Source of the DNA: Bacillus sp. S3
GTDB lineage: Bacteria; Bacillota; Bacilli; Bacillales; Cytobacillaceae
DNA: 64,000 bases
Direction: 5' to 3'
Assembly (NCBI RefSeq): GCF_005154805.1
Contig: NZ_CP039727.1
Location: 2,229,501 to 2,293,500, forward strand
Shown one piece after another: positions 35,025 through 45,811 of this stretch. The position numbers were made by a program, and so were the translations under genes. The first letter of the stretch is position 1, and every line of letters begins with the position of its first letter. The notes beneath the pieces were generated by a model. That model saw only the letters and a list, made by a program, of their open reading frames with translations. It did no database searches and was not told the origin of the DNA.

Positions 35025-36149
35025 ATGAACGAGGGCACACTTACACAAGAAGAAATCAATGCATTATTCAGTCAAATGGAATCAAACCAGGGTTTATCTA
35101 TAGATGATTTTTTAAACTCCATGGAGAAGGATGCACTCGGGGAAATTGGAAATATTTCATTAGGGAGTTCCACCACCGCGTTATCCGCGCTATTGAATCA
35201 ACGGGTGGAAATTACTACACCGACATTATCCATTATTGAACAAGAGCGGATGGAAGAGTTAATCCAGGAAAAGCATGTGGCTATTCATGTTGATTATACG
35301 GCTGGTTTTCGTGGGAAAAATTTATTAATGATTAAAGAAAAAGACGCAAGAATTATTGCCAATTTAATGATGGGCGGTGATGGCATTACCTTAGAACCTG
35401 AGCTCTCGGAAATGCACCTAAGTGCGGTTCAAGAGGCAATGAACCAGATGATGGGATCCGCTGCGACGTCGATGTCTCAAATCTTTAATCAAAAAGTGGA
35501 TATTTCTCCACCAACAGTAGACGTACTTGGATTTCCACCAAAAAAATTAGAAGACCTAGAAGATAAAATTATTATTCAAGTGTCATTTCGTTTGAAAGTA
35601 GGAAGTTTGATTGATTCCAATATGGTACAGTTTATACCTCTGTCGTTTGGAAAGGAAATGATCCATAAAATCCTAAGTCCTGCAGAACCAGTGGAATCGG
35701 TGCCTGTTAAACCAAAGTTAGTTCCAATTGTTGAGACATCTAGTACAGCTGTCCATCAAACAGCAGCAAATTCACAGCCTGGACAAAAACCGACTCAAAA
35801 AATATCTGTACCATTACGGGAAAATGCCAATGTTCAAAAGGTTGAATATGCAACATTTTCTAAAAACTCACAAGGCACTGCAGGAGTTAGTAATATTGAT
35901 TTAATCTATGATATACCACTCACAATTACAGTAGAGCTCGGAAGAACGGAAATGCCAATACGGAAGATTCTTGACCTTGGTCCAGGTGCTGTAATCGAAT
36001 TAGATAAATTGGCCGGAGAGCCAGTAGATATATTAGCGAATAATAAGTTGATTGCAAAAGGGGAAGTCGTCGTCATTGAAGAAAACTTTGGTGTTCGGAT
36101 CACAGATATTATCAGCACAATGGATCGACTTACAAAAATGACAAATTAA
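35025..36149 (+). CDS. fliY: Flagellar motor switch phosphatase FliY
   Basis: FliY is a C-ring protein of Gram-positives that dephosphorylates CheY-P. The 374-aa product has an N-terminal CheY-binding-like segment (LTQEEINALFSQ), two CheC-type phosphatase motifs (DALGEIGNISLGSSTTAL; AVQEAMNQMMGSAATSM), a Pro/Gln linker and a FliN-like SpoA domain (VELGRTEMPIRKILDLGPG). Possible starts at 35013 and 35016 are too close to the AAGGAG; ATG 35025 is preferred. Confidence 0.93.
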   Translation: MNEGTLTQEEINALFSQMESNQGLSIDDFLNSMEKDALGEIGNISLGSSTTALSALLNQRVEITTPTLSIIEQERMEELIQEKHVAIHVDYTAGFRGKNLLMIKEKDARIIANLMMGGDGITLEPELSEMHLSAVQEAMNQMMGSAATSMSQIFNQKVDISPPTVDVLGFPPKKLEDLEDKIIIQVSFRLKVGSLIDSNMVQFIPLSFGKEMIHKILSPAEPVESVPVKPKLVPIVETSSTAVHQTAANSQPGQKPTQKISVPLRENANVQKVEYATFSKNSQGTAGVSNIDLIYDIPLTITVELGRTEMPIRKILDLGPGAVIELDKLAGEPVDILANNKLIAKGEVVVIEENFGVRITDIISTMDRLTKMTN

Positions 36150-36176
36150 GTACATTTCACTTGGGAGGGGAATACT

Positions 36177-36539
36177 TTGGCAAGAGTATTAATCGTTGAT
36201 GATGCAGCATTTATGCGTATGATGTTAAAAGATATATTAACTAAAAATGGACTTGAGGTTGTTGGAGAAGGCGTAAACGGAGAAGATGCTATCGAAAAAT
36301 TTCAGGAACTTCAGCCCGACATTGTTACCATGGACATTACCATGCCTGAAATGGACGGGATTACGGCAGTGAAAAAAATTAGAGCCATTAATCCGCAGGC
36401 GAAGGTTATTATGTGTTCAGCAATGGGACAGCAGCCGATGGTATTAGAAGCCATCCAAGCAGGGGCAAAAGATTTCATCGTAAAGCCATTCCAAGCTGAC
36501 CGGGTTATTGAATCCATTACAAAAGTATTAGGAAGTTAA
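36177..36539 (+). CDS. cheY: Chemotaxis response regulator CheY
   Basis: A single-domain receiver, 120 aa: VLIVDDAAFMR (acid pocket), phospho-acceptor Asp53 in DIVTMDITMPEMDG, and the conserved Lys in DFIVKPFQ. It starts with TTG after GGGAGGGG. In Bacilli CheY-P binds FliM and promotes counter-clockwise rotation. It closes the fliK-cheY operon. Confidence 0.95.
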   Translation: MARVLIVDDAAFMRMMLKDILTKNGLEVVGEGVNGEDAIEKFQELQPDIVTMDITMPEMDGITAVKKIRAINPQAKVIMCSAMGQQPMVLEAIQAGAKDFIVKPFQADRVIESITKVLGS

Positions 36540-36570
36540 TAATAAATTTAAGGGAATTTTATAAAAAGGA

Positions 36571-36621
36571 AAGCGAGACGCAAACCGATAATCAAATGTT
36601 TCGGTCATCTCGCTTTTTTTT
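36571..36621 (+). terminator. Terminator of the fliK-cheY operon
   Basis: AAGCGAGA (36571-36578) pairs with TCTCGCTT (36608-36615), with an inner ACCGA/TCGGT helix, followed by a T run. Confidence 0.87.
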
Positions 36622-36778
36622 ATGAGTTTTTATAAAAAATTGAGATAAAAACTTTTTCGATATACAAAATTATCAAAATCTATCAAAAAGGTTTACTGAA
36701 AAGTCAAAAATTATGCTACTATCAAATATATAATGATAATTATTAAAGTAGTTAAATAGTTCAAGAGGAGAGATATGA

Positions 36779-39031
36779 ATGTCTAGTAAGTTATCGAAGA
36801 AAGGTAATATGACATCCGACCAAATACCTAAGATGATGAAATTAATGGATAACAAAACAATTAAACAGATTAAATACATGGTAGAGAAAATCCCAATGAA
36901 CATTAAGCTGCTCGGCAGTTATATTCTCGTATTATTATTTTTAGGGACCATCACTCTAGTGTCCTACAAGAATATTAATGTATTGAGTGACAATGTACAT
37001 ATACTTGGAATAAAGCAAACGCCTAAAATTGAATTAATTGGAGAGTTAAAAGAAGAAGTCACTAGCGTACGGATGTATGCGGCAATGCATTCATATGAGC
37101 AGGACCCCGCAACTAAATCAAATATTGAAAGTTACATTAAAGTGGACGTAGAAAAGGTCAATAAAAATATTAAGGAATTACAAAAATTAAACTTGGACGA
37201 AGATAATAAAAAAGCGTTACAGGAGTTTACTGCTAATTTTGAAAAATATATTGACCTCCTTCCCTCATTTTATGAAACATCCAGAACAAATAATTATGAG
37301 GAAATACACGGGAAAATGGGAGTGTTAACGGCCCTTGGCGGCAAAAGCATTGTCTCACTTAAAAAATTTGGGGAGAGCTTACAAAAAAGCAACAATGAAA
37401 TCATTAAAAGTGCGCAACAAGATGCATCAAGTTCGAAAACTCAAATTACGTTTGCCTCCATCTGGACAATATTTTGGGGATTACTAGTCGCCTTTCTAAT
37501 TACTTCGCTTATTCGCAGATCTGTTAACAGAGTTGTAAAAAATGTTGATACCACCACACATTCTGTTACAGAAATAAGAAAATCGATTGATCAAACAGCA
37601 GCAAGCGCACAGGAATTAGATACATCAATGACGAAAGCAAACGACTCAGTAAGTGAACTTGTTACTACTATTCAACAAACAGCGGATAGTACGAATATGA
37701 CCGCCTCTGGAGTGGAAGAAATCTCTGCAGCGATTGAAGAAATGAGTGCATCTATTAATATCGTTTCAGAAAGCACTAGTATTCTTACATCGTCAGCAGA
37801 AGAAACATCCGCAGCCATTCAGGAAATGATGGCTTCCATTGAACAGGTAGCTGGAAACGTTGTAAATGTAGATATAAGTGTCGATGAAATTTCTGCTGCG
37901 ATTGAAGAAATGAATAAGTCGATAAAAAGTGTAAGTATGAATGCATATTCGATGGCCGAAAGCACGGAACAAACTAATGCATCTGTTGAGGAAATGGTCA
38001 TTTCAACCAAACAAATAGCAGATAGTATACATAAAGTGGACGAATTAAGTAATTCTGTTAAAAATGATGCCATTGAGGGAACGGTTTCTTTGAATGAAAC
38101 ATTAGCAGGAATGAAAGAAATTTCACAAGTTATTAACCAAGCTAGCCATGTGATGGGAAAACTAGGGCAAAGTTCGATGGAAATTGGCAGTATTATCGAA
38201 GTTATTGATAAAATCGCCGATCAAACCAATTTATTAGCGCTAAATGCCGCTATTGAAGCAGCACGTGCTGGTGAACATGGAAAAGGATTTGCCGTTGTGG
38301 CAGATGAAGTCAAAAAATTAGCAGAACGCTCGGCAAAAGCAACAAATGAAATAGCAGCACTCATAAAAGGAATTCAAGTTGAATCTGAAGCAGCAATGAC
38401 ATCAATCAATGAAGGTGCAGAAAAAGTTAAAACAGGTAATGAATTGGCCAATAAAACCTATACAGCTATAAAGAAAATCACGGAAGGCATTGCACATGTA
38501 ACCGAGGAAATGAATCAAATTGCTATTGCAACCGAAAAACAATCAAAGAATAGTGAAGTTTTTGCTGAGTCGGTAGAATTAGCTATGAAGCAAACAACGA
38601 TTATGGCTAATTCTACAAAAGAACAAACACTAAGCGCAGAAGAAATTGTAAAAGGGATAATGAAAATAAAAAATCAGGTTGAACAAATTTCGATTGCTGC
38701 TGCCGAACAAGCACAAGGCAGTTTTGCCATTGTGGAGGCCGTGCAAAATGTGACAAACCAATCAAGTTCTGTTACTAATGCTACGAGAGAACAGGCACTT
38801 ACAGCTGAAGAAATTGTACGAAATATAAATAATATGAAAGAAATGGTCCTTCAAATAAGTGAAGCTGCAAATAAGCAGGCAAGTTATGGCCGTGACATCT
38901 CTTTAGAGGTTGAAAATGTCCGCAAACAAACAGAAGAATTATATAACGGCATAGAAATTCAAACGAAAGAAGTAGAAGAAGTGGTATCCTCCATCACTGA
39001 TGTAAATATGCAAATCAAAAAATTAAAATAG
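36779..39031 (+). CDS. Methyl-accepting chemotaxis protein, 4-helix-bundle type, no clear HAMP
   Basis: A 750-aa chemoreceptor. An N-terminal cytoplasmic extension of about 40 residues precedes TM1 (about 43-62), a helical extracellular domain of the 4HB type, and TM2 (about 223-245). The long coiled-coil signalling domain has the conserved hairpin tip [20 protein letters not shown] near residue 480. After TM2 the sequence enters the Ser/Thr/Glu-rich coiled coil ([12 protein letters not shown], repeated [10 protein letters not shown]) without the Pro and DxG pattern of HAMP. It is paralogous to the MCP at 42275. Transcribed alone, with its own terminator. Confidence 0.93.
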   Translation: MSSKLSKKGNMTSDQIPKMMKLMDNKTIKQIKYMVEKIPMNIKLLGSYILVLLFLGTITLVSYKNINVLSDNVHILGIKQTPKIELIGELKEEVTSVRMYAAMHSYEQDPATKSNIESYIKVDVEKVNKNIKELQKLNLDEDNKKALQEFTANFEKYIDLLPSFYETSRTNNYEEIHGKMGVLTALGGKSIVSLKKFGESLQKSNNEIIKSAQQDASSSKTQITFASIWTIFWGLLVAFLITSLIRRSVNRVVKNVDTTTHSVTEIRKSIDQTAASAQELDTSMTKANDSVSELVTTIQQTADSTNMTASGVEEISAAIEEMSASINIVSESTSILTSSAEETSAAIQEMMASIEQVAGNVVNVDISVDEISAAIEEMNKSIKSVSMNAYSMAESTEQTNASVEEMVISTKQIADSIHKVDELSNSVKNDAIEGTVSLNETLAGMKEISQVINQASHVMGKLGQSSMEIGSIIEVIDKIADQTNLLALNAAIEAARAGEHGKGFAVVADEVKKLAERSAKATNEIAALIKGIQVESEAAMTSINEGAEKVKTGNELANKTYTAIKKITEGIAHVTEEMNQIAIATEKQSKNSEVFAESVELAMKQTTIMANSTKEQTLSAEEIVKGIMKIKNQVEQISIAAAEQAQGSFAIVEAVQNVTNQSSSVTNATREQALTAEEIVRNINNMKEMVLQISEAANKQASYGRDISLEVENVRKQTEELYNGIEIQTKEVEEVVSSITDVNMQIKKLK

Positions 39032-39043
39032 TTTTTGGTAGTG

Positions 39044-39078
39044 AAACGCTTTCGCTGACAGTTGCGAAGGCGTTTTAA
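39044..39078 (+). terminator. Terminator after the first MCP gene
   Basis: AAACGCTTTCGC (39044-39055) pairs with GCGAAGGCGTTT (39064-39075), one G-U pair, then a short T run. Confidence 0.78.
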
Positions 39079-39243
39079 CATCAAAATGTCAAAGAAAAAC
39101 AAGAAATAGTCGAAAAGTACTAAAAAAGTTTGATATCACCTTTGTGAATTATGCTAAGATAAAAATATATAATTTAAACCCAAGCGTTAAACATTTGACC
39201 AATTATATTAATCCTACTATTCCGATCATGAGGGGAGTTTGTA

Positions 39244-41277
39244 ATGGAATTAAATGATTTTTTAGAACTATTTATCGAAGAATCAAAAGAACATGTACAG
39301 TCTATAAACGATGAATTATTAAAACTCGAGTCGGATCCGGATAACCCTGCTATTGTAAGTGAAATCTTTAGGTCAGCTCACACACTTAAAGGTATGTCCG
39401 CATCAATGGGCTTTGAAGACTTGGCTTCGTTAACACATGAAATGGAAAATGTCCTCGATCTCGTCCGTAATTCTAAATTACATATCACAAATGAGATAAT
39501 GGATGTCATTTTTACATGTGTTGATCTTATTGAAAAAATGGTTGATAGCGTGGAACAAGGCGGGGAAGGAAAAGCGGATGTAACCGAAGTTGTCAGCCAG
39601 TTAAAGAAGATGCATAATCCTTTAAGTACTTCTGATGAGGTATCAAACGAAGCTTTACAGGAAGTAGCCGTCGCTGTTGCAGATGACCTTTCACTGGATG
39701 AATTTCAATTATCAATGATTTATGAAGCAAAAAAGTATGGAAACCATGTTTACCAAATTACTATTTCAATTGATAAAAAATGTGTGATGAAATCGGTAAG
39801 GGCGTATATGGTATTTCAATCTGCAGAAGAACTCGGCGAGATCATATTAAGCGACCCTTCTGTTGAAGAAATAGAAGCTGAAAAGTTTGATGACTCTTTT
39901 TCCATTTTACTGCTTACTGTACACGACATTGCTGAAATCCAATCAAAATTTAATCAAATTTCTGAATTAACAGAGGTCATCGTTACTGAAAGTTTGATAG
40001 GAAAGGCCGAGTCGCAACCGCTTGTGTCGGATAATTCGATTCTCCCTGCTGTGAATCAAAATGATCAGACAAGCCAACCTCCAGATAATTCGGAAACGAA
40101 TCAAGTAAAAAAGAAGCACCGTTCAAAATCAATTCGTGTGGACATTGAAAAACTAGATCACTTGATGAACCTTTTTAGTGAATTGATTATTGACAGAGGA
40201 CGATTGGAGCAAATCTCAAATAACTCCCATCTTCTGGAATTGTCGGAAACAGTAGAACATATGACTCGGATCTCTACGGACTTGCAGGGCCTTATTTTGA
40301 ACTTGCGGATGGTACAAATAGAACAAGTATTCAATCGATTCCCTCGGATGGTACGCGATCTGGCAAAAGAACTGAATAAGAAAATCCTTCTAGTGGTTGA
40401 AGGGGAAGAAACAGAATTAGATCGAACCGTCATAGATGAAATTGGAGACCCATTAGTCCATTTGCTAAGGAATGCATTAGACCATGGACTTGAATCAACG
40501 GAGGAAAGACTTCTTTCTGGTAAACCCGAGGAAGGAAAAATCTTATTAAAAGCATACCACAGCGGAAATAGTGTTTTTATCGAAGTGTCTGATGATGGTA
40601 AGGGAATTAATCGTGATAAAGTCCTTAACAAAGCCCTTGAACGGGGAGTAGTAACAAAAAAGGATGCGGATTTACTAACAGATGAGCAGGTTTATGCACT
40701 GCTTTTCTCTTCAGGATTTAGCACAGCAGATAAAATTTCCGATATTTCTGGCCGAGGTGTAGGACTTGACGTCGTAAAAACAAAAATTGAATCATTGGGA
40801 GGAGAGATTTCGATTGAATCTACCCCCGGGAAGGGTTCCGTTTTTCGAATTCAACTGCCGTTAACCTTATCTATAATTAATGCCATGTTAATTAGGGCAG
40901 TTGAAGAAACCTACGCTATTCCATTTAGTTCGATTTTAGAAATAGCCAAAGTCTCCCAAGAGCAAGTGACAACCCTATATGGACAAAAGGTATTTCAATT
41001 AAGGGACCAGGTAGTGTCTTTAGTGTATTTAAATGAAATGTTCAACGTGCCACGAGCTGATGAAACAAATGCGGTTCCACAACAGCTGGTTATTGTCATT
41101 GTCCGCAAGGGAGATCTATTAAAAGGGTTGGTGGTTGATTCGGTTATAGGTCAGCAAGAAGTAGTGTTGAAGTCTTTAGGGACATATTTGACAGACTTAT
41201 ATGCTATTTCAGGTGCAACCATTCTTGGTACTGGGGATGTTGCATTAATAATGGACACGAATCAATTATTTCATTAG
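39244..41277 (+). CDS. cheA: Chemotaxis histidine kinase CheA
   Basis: A 677-aa CheA with all five domains: P1 Hpt with phospho-His46 (SAHTLKGMSASMGF), a P2 CheY-binding region (about 150-250), P3 dimerisation (DIEKLDHLMNLFSELI), P4 ATPase (HLLRNALDHGLES, SDDGKGI, GRGVGLDVVKTKI) and P5 CheW-like. Phosphotransfer goes to CheY and CheB. It heads a cheA-cheW-cheW-MCP cluster. Confidence 0.96.
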   Translation: MELNDFLELFIEESKEHVQSINDELLKLESDPDNPAIVSEIFRSAHTLKGMSASMGFEDLASLTHEMENVLDLVRNSKLHITNEIMDVIFTCVDLIEKMVDSVEQGGEGKADVTEVVSQLKKMHNPLSTSDEVSNEALQEVAVAVADDLSLDEFQLSMIYEAKKYGNHVYQITISIDKKCVMKSVRAYMVFQSAEELGEIILSDPSVEEIEAEKFDDSFSILLLTVHDIAEIQSKFNQISELTEVIVTESLIGKAESQPLVSDNSILPAVNQNDQTSQPPDNSETNQVKKKHRSKSIRVDIEKLDHLMNLFSELIIDRGRLEQISNNSHLLELSETVEHMTRISTDLQGLILNLRMVQIEQVFNRFPRMVRDLAKELNKKILLVVEGEETELDRTVIDEIGDPLVHLLRNALDHGLESTEERLLSGKPEEGKILLKAYHSGNSVFIEVSDDGKGINRDKVLNKALERGVVTKKDADLLTDEQVYALLFSSGFSTADKISDISGRGVGLDVVKTKIESLGGEISIESTPGKGSVFRIQLPLTLSIINAMLIRAVEETYAIPFSSILEIAKVSQEQVTTLYGQKVFQLRDQVVSLVYLNEMFNVPRADETNAVPQQLVIVIVRKGDLLKGLVVDSVIGQQEVVLKSLGTYLTDLYAISGATILGTGDVALIMDTNQLFH

Positions 41278-41295
41278 AAAGGGTGAAACTTTACA

Positions 41296-41718
41296 ATGAA
41301 TTGTAAGATTGTCGCATTTAAACTCGGTGATGAAGAGTATGGGGTGGACATTCAATATGTACAGTCTATAGAAAAGCTTCTAACTATCACAAGGGTTCCC
41401 AATTCCCCCATGTATGTGAGGGGTGTGATTAATCTTCGGGGAAATGTTATACCCATAATCGATCTGAGAAGTAAATTAAATCTCAGCTCAGAGGCATTTA
41501 CGGAAGCTACACGTGTAATCATTACAAAAAATGAAGAATTAGAAGTGGGTTTGATTGTAGATCAAATTAGCGACGTTGTGGACGTTCTAGAAGAGTCATT
41601 TGAGCCTTGTTCTGTTGGGGATCTTCAATCAGAATTTTTTGAAGGGATTGCGAAAACCGAAGGAAGATTACTAATCTTACTAAAAATAGAAGAGTTATTG
41701 AGAACCCATGTCAGCTAA
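41296..41718 (+). CDS. cheW: Chemotaxis coupling protein CheW, copy 1
   Basis: A 140-aa CheW scaffold: FKLGDEEYGVDIQYVQSIEK, RVPNSPMYVRGVINLRGNVI and PIIDLRSKL. It couples CheA to receptors. It lies 18 nt after cheA. A second, more divergent CheW follows directly. Confidence 0.95.
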   Translation: MNCKIVAFKLGDEEYGVDIQYVQSIEKLLTITRVPNSPMYVRGVINLRGNVIPIIDLRSKLNLSSEAFTEATRVIITKNEELEVGLIVDQISDVVDVLEESFEPCSVGDLQSEFFEGIAKTEGRLLILLKIEELLRTHVS

Positions 41719-41769
41719 TCCAATTAGTGATAAATGATGAATATTTACCTAGGATGTGAGATTCGATTG

Positions 41770-42249
41770 ATGAAGCAATTTATAGATCAAAATGTAAAAG
41801 TACTGATTTTTAGAGTAGGTCAGGAAGAATATGGAGTACAGATTAGTCAAGTGGTGTCCATCGAACAGCTGCAGGAAATTAATTCCTATCCCAATCGACA
41901 AGCCCACGTGTTAGGCGTTACAACCGTTAGAGATGTCGTTATTCCAGTTGTTGATATGCGCTCTGCTTTGTCAGCGGAATCACTTATTCCATCGGATTCA
42001 GGGCGAATGATCATTGTAAAGGTTTCCAATGGCCAAGAAATTGGAATCGTTGTTGATGCAGCTACGGATGTTACTGACCTCCCAAGGGAAACGATTCAAC
42101 AGCCAAGCCTTTTAGCAGAACAGGATATTTCTTATTTAACTGGTGTATCAAAAATAGGTGACCGACTGATTATCCTTTTGGATATTGAAAAATTGCTCGA
42201 AAATACCACAAATTTAGACGAACTCAAAGAAATTATTCATTCGTTATAG
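41770..42249 (+). CDS. CheW-like coupling protein, copy 2
   Basis: A CheW-domain protein of about 159 aa: [40 protein letters not shown] and VVDMRSAL. It lacks the usual NLRGxxIP glycine context (TTVRDVVIP), and has a longer C-terminal helix ([18 protein letters not shown]). The start is uncertain: ATG 41734 is also in frame, but no clear ribosome site precedes either. I prefer 41770 because CheW proteins begin close to this first strand. It may be specialised for the adjacent receptor. Confidence 0.9.
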   Translation: MKQFIDQNVKVLIFRVGQEEYGVQISQVVSIEQLQEINSYPNRQAHVLGVTTVRDVVIPVVDMRSALSAESLIPSDSGRMIIVKVSNGQEIGIVVDAATDVTDLPRETIQQPSLLAEQDISYLTGVSKIGDRLIILLDIEKLLENTTNLDELKEIIHSL

Positions 42250-42274
42250 TCTAGTAAATGGAGAGGGTAAACAG

Positions 42275-44440
42275 ATGTCTATCAAAAAATTTAATAATGT
42301 TTCCATGAATGTTAAACAATGGGGTAGTCATATTGTTGTCATTATATTTTTTGTATCACTGACAATAGTGTCTTATACGAGCATTAATCATTTAAAAAAG
42401 GATATTAATTATATCGGTAAAACCCAAATTCCTAAAACCGAGCTAATTGGAAATATGCGGGAAGAGATAACAGCTATTCATCAATATGTAAATCAGCATT
42501 CTTTTCTCCGTGATAATACTGAGAAATCGGGAACGGAAAATTATATTCGACAGGAAATCACAAATTTAAGAAGTGACATTAAAGAAATGAATAAAATGTC
42601 GCTACCGAAGGATAATCAAAAATTTTTAGATGAGTTTAGTAAAAGCTTTGAGCTATACGCAGCGATTATCCCTTCCTTAATAGAAGAATCAAAAAATAAT
42701 GAATATGATTCGCTCCATGGAAAGTTGGAAGAGTTAAAGGTTCGGGGAGATAGTGCAAACGCAGCGCTTAATGCTTTTGCAAAAAATTCCAGTAAATACA
42801 CCGATATGGCAGTCACAGATGCAGAAGAAAATGCGGTGAATTTTATCCGTGAAATTATCATTGTTTCGATAATCGCTGCGATTTTCAGCGTCATCGTTTC
42901 CCTGCTTATCACTAAACTGATTGCCAGTACTGTAAAAGGTGTAGATAACAATGTGGATCTTACCATGACATCGGTTACCGAAATTAAAAAATCGATCGAA
43001 CAGACGGCTGCAAGTGCACATGAACTGGATACTTCGATGAAAAAAGCCAATGATTCGGTTAGTGAACTGGTAACTTCCATTCAGCAAGTTGCAGGGAACA
43101 CAAATATGACATCTTCAAGTGTCGATGAAATTTCAGCCGCCATTGAAGAAATGAGTGTTTCAATTAATTTAGTTGCAGGAAATGCCAATCAATTAGCGGT
43201 TTCTGCTGAAGAAACGTCCTCCGCAATCCAAGAAATGATGGTATCCATTGAGCAAGTGGCCGGTAATGCCGGCAATGTAGGGGCAAGTGTCGAACAAATT
43301 TCAGCTGCCATTGAGGAAATGAGTAAATCGATTAAAGGTGTAAATGAAAGTGCCGAAAATATTAACAGTAAGACAGACCAGACGTCAAAAGCGGTAACAG
43401 ATATGGTTACATCCATAAGAAAAGTGGCAGGTAGCGTGCAAACGGTTAACGAGTTAAGCTATTCTGTAAAGAATGATGCTGTAGAAGGAAGAACTTCTTT
43501 AAATGAAACCTTAAATGGTATGAAGGAAATATCTCATGTTATACATAATGCTAGTGATGTCATCGAAAGGCTTGGAAAGAGTTCCGAAGAAATCGGCAGC
43601 ATTATTAAAGTGATAGATGAGATCGCTGACCAAACAAATCTTTTAGCCCTAAATGCAGCAATCGAGGCTGCCAGAGCAGGAGAGCATGGAAAAGGGTTTG
43701 CTGTTGTTGCGGATGAAGTTCGAAAGCTAGCTGAACGTTCAGCCAAAGCAACAAAGGAAATTGCCGTCCGTATTAAAGGGATTCAACAGGAAACGGCAGC
43801 TGCCGTTACATCTATTAAAGAAGGATCTGACAAGGTAAGGGTAGGAAATGAATTAGCAGAAAAAACAAATCAGGCTATTCAAAAGATCTACCAGGGCATT
43901 ATTCAGGTAACGGACGAGATGAACCAAATTGCTTTGGAAACAGATGAACAAACAAAGAGTAGCGAATACTTTGAGAAAGCTGTTGAGCTTACAGTGAAAA
44001 GTACAACGGAAATGGCTTATTCTACTAGAGAACAATCCATCACGGCTGAAGAAATTGTTAAAGGCATTCTTGAAATCCAAGAACAAGTGCAACAAATTAT
44101 TGTTGCTACTGGTGAAGAAGCAGATGGTGCCCGTGCCATTATGTCAGCAGTTGAAAATGTAACGAACCAATCGAATTCCGTCACAAATGCAACGAAAGAA
44201 CAAGCTCTTACCTCTGAAGAAATTGTTCGAAATATTAATAGTGTAAAAGAAATGGTGGACCAAATTACAGTCGCAACCGCCGACCAAGCTAAATATGGCA
44301 AGGAAATCGCTTCAGAGGTTGAAAATGTGTTAAAGCAGGAAGCAGAGTTATTCACTGGTATTGAAACACAAACAAAAGAAGTAAAAGAAGTGGAAACTGC
44401 AATTTCCAACGTTAAAGAAGAGGTGGAAAAACTAAGCTAA
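42275..44440 (+). CDS. Methyl-accepting chemotaxis protein, 4-helix-bundle type, no clear HAMP (second)
   Basis: A 721-aa receptor related along its whole length to the MCP at 36779. TM1 is near residues 18-38, TM2 near 192-216, and the signalling tip [20 protein letters not shown] is near 450. The N-terminal extension is shorter. After TM2 the chain enters the coiled coil directly. GGAGAGGG lies before the ATG, 25 nt after cheW2, so it is in the cheA operon. Confidence 0.94.
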   Translation: MSIKKFNNVSMNVKQWGSHIVVIIFFVSLTIVSYTSINHLKKDINYIGKTQIPKTELIGNMREEITAIHQYVNQHSFLRDNTEKSGTENYIRQEITNLRSDIKEMNKMSLPKDNQKFLDEFSKSFELYAAIIPSLIEESKNNEYDSLHGKLEELKVRGDSANAALNAFAKNSSKYTDMAVTDAEENAVNFIREIIIVSIIAAIFSVIVSLLITKLIASTVKGVDNNVDLTMTSVTEIKKSIEQTAASAHELDTSMKKANDSVSELVTSIQQVAGNTNMTSSSVDEISAAIEEMSVSINLVAGNANQLAVSAEETSSAIQEMMVSIEQVAGNAGNVGASVEQISAAIEEMSKSIKGVNESAENINSKTDQTSKAVTDMVTSIRKVAGSVQTVNELSYSVKNDAVEGRTSLNETLNGMKEISHVIHNASDVIERLGKSSEEIGSIIKVIDEIADQTNLLALNAAIEAARAGEHGKGFAVVADEVRKLAERSAKATKEIAVRIKGIQQETAAAVTSIKEGSDKVRVGNELAEKTNQAIQKIYQGIIQVTDEMNQIALETDEQTKSSEYFEKAVELTVKSTTEMAYSTREQSITAEEIVKGILEIQEQVQQIIVATGEEADGARAIMSAVENVTNQSNSVTNATKEQALTSEEIVRNINSVKEMVDQITVATADQAKYGKEIASEVENVLKQEAELFTGIETQTKEVKEVETAISNVKEEVEKLS

Positions 44441-44474
44441 AAGATTTTAACTTTGCATTTTTGTTCTAACTGTT

Positions 44475-44519
44475 AACCTTAATCGAATCATTGGTCATAA
44501 ATACGGTTCGATTAAGGTT
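44475..44519. repeat. Perfect 13-bp inverted repeat in the MCP-EAL gap
   Basis: AACCTTAATCGAA (44475-44487) and TTCGATTAAGGTT (44507-44519) are perfect inverted arms around 19 nt. No T run follows, so a Rho-independent terminator is doubtful. It may stabilise the 3' end of the cheA-MCP mRNA or bind a protein. Confidence 0.7.
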
Positions 44520-44597
44520 CAAAGAATAGTGGAATGAAAGAATTAATCAAATAGCATGTGAAAATCTATTTTTACATATGGTGGTGAAAAGAGGATT

Positions 44598-45719
44598 GTG
44601 CGACACACAAATGAACCATTTCAATTAAATACTGATCTTAAGAATGCACTAGAACAAAATGAATTCATTCTCAACTATCAGCCTAAGTTAGATTTATTTT
44701 CAGGTAAAATAATGGGTGTTGAGGCTTTAATCCGTTGGAACCATCCCATTAATGGGCTTATCCCTCCGTTGGAGTTTATTCCTCATGCAGAGGAGACAGG
44801 TCTTGTTATCCCGATTGGCGAATGGGTTTTACGAACTGCATGCTTGCAAAATAAGGCGTGGCAGAATGCAGGCTATACGCCAATCGTTATGTCGGTTAAT
44901 CTTTCTGTCCGTCAGCTGTGTCAAAAAGATTTCGTTGATGTGGTCCGAAATATATTAACGGAAACGAACCTATCACCTGAATACCTGGAGCTTGAGATAA
45001 CGGAAAGTATGATGGCTGATACGAATCAAGTTCTTCCGATGATCAAAGAATTGAAAAATTTAGGTGTGCAAATAAGTTTGGATGATTTTGGCACAGGATT
45101 TAGCTCACTTTTTTACTTAAAAGAATTTCCTATCAGTAAAATAAAAATAGATCAATCATTTATTCTCAATTGTACATCAAATTCCAATAATACAACCATT
45201 GTAAAAACGATCATCGCCATGGCACATCAATTGAAAATGGGTGTCATTGCCGAAGGAATAGAATCAAAAGATCAACTTATATTTTTACAGGAGAACTTTT
45301 GTAATCAAGGGCAAGGATACTTATTCAGTAAACCATTGCCACCAGGAGAACTTATTCAATATTTTGGTGATATTGAAGGAATTATTGAGAATGAAGGACT
45401 TATCCTAGAACATAATAACCCGAAAACAATTGAAGAACTGGAGGAAAGTGCATTACGAGATTTTTTTAGCACCAGTTCAGAAAAGAAACACTTAGAAGAA
45501 GCGATCGTACATATAAAGGAAAATTTGCGATTTATTGAAGAAAAGCTGCTCATATTTACTCAGGAATTGAACAATCCTTTACATTATCTAAAAAAAATGA
45601 TTCAGCAAGTACAGCTGGGAACGGCTATACCTGATGAAAATTTCTTATATGAAATGCGGCGAATAGAAGAGATTTTACAAGAATTAGTAACAATTGCACA
45701 AACCAATCATAACCACTAA
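44598..45719 (+). CDS. EAL-domain c-di-GMP phosphodiesterase
   Basis: A 373-aa protein that is almost entirely an EAL domain. All metal and substrate motifs look intact: [55 protein letters not shown] and [11 protein letters not shown]-terminal coiled coil of about 100 residues follows. GTG start with AGAGGA 4-5 nt upstream. It should lower c-di-GMP near the chemotaxis and motility genes. No N-terminal sensor domain is present. Confidence 0.93.
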   Translation: MRHTNEPFQLNTDLKNALEQNEFILNYQPKLDLFSGKIMGVEALIRWNHPINGLIPPLEFIPHAEETGLVIPIGEWVLRTACLQNKAWQNAGYTPIVMSVNLSVRQLCQKDFVDVVRNILTETNLSPEYLELEITESMMADTNQVLPMIKELKNLGVQISLDDFGTGFSSLFYLKEFPISKIKIDQSFILNCTSNSNNTTIVKTIIAMAHQLKMGVIAEGIESKDQLIFLQENFCNQGQGYLFSKPLPPGELIQYFGDIEGIIENEGLILEHNNPKTIEELEESALRDFFSTSSEKKHLEEAIVHIKENLRFIEEKLLIFTQELNNPLHYLKKMIQQVQLGTAIPDENFLYEMRRIEEILQELVTIAQTNHNH

Positions 45720-45811
45720 AATGAAGCATATATGGTTCTTATCAAACAGCCAAAAAGATAAGAATGACAATGAGGTCACACTAATAAGGTTATCACAAAG
45801 GGAAGTGGTAC

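Noticed and set aside
36633..36663. Sigma-D promoter before the first MCP gene
   Set aside because: TAAA and CGATAT are present but with spacings of 7 or 20 nt, not the 15-16 nt required.
42616..43087. Overlapping minus-strand ORFs of 154 and 117 aa inside the second MCP
   Set aside because: Antisense frames opposite the regular coiled-coil coding repeats; no ribosome sites.
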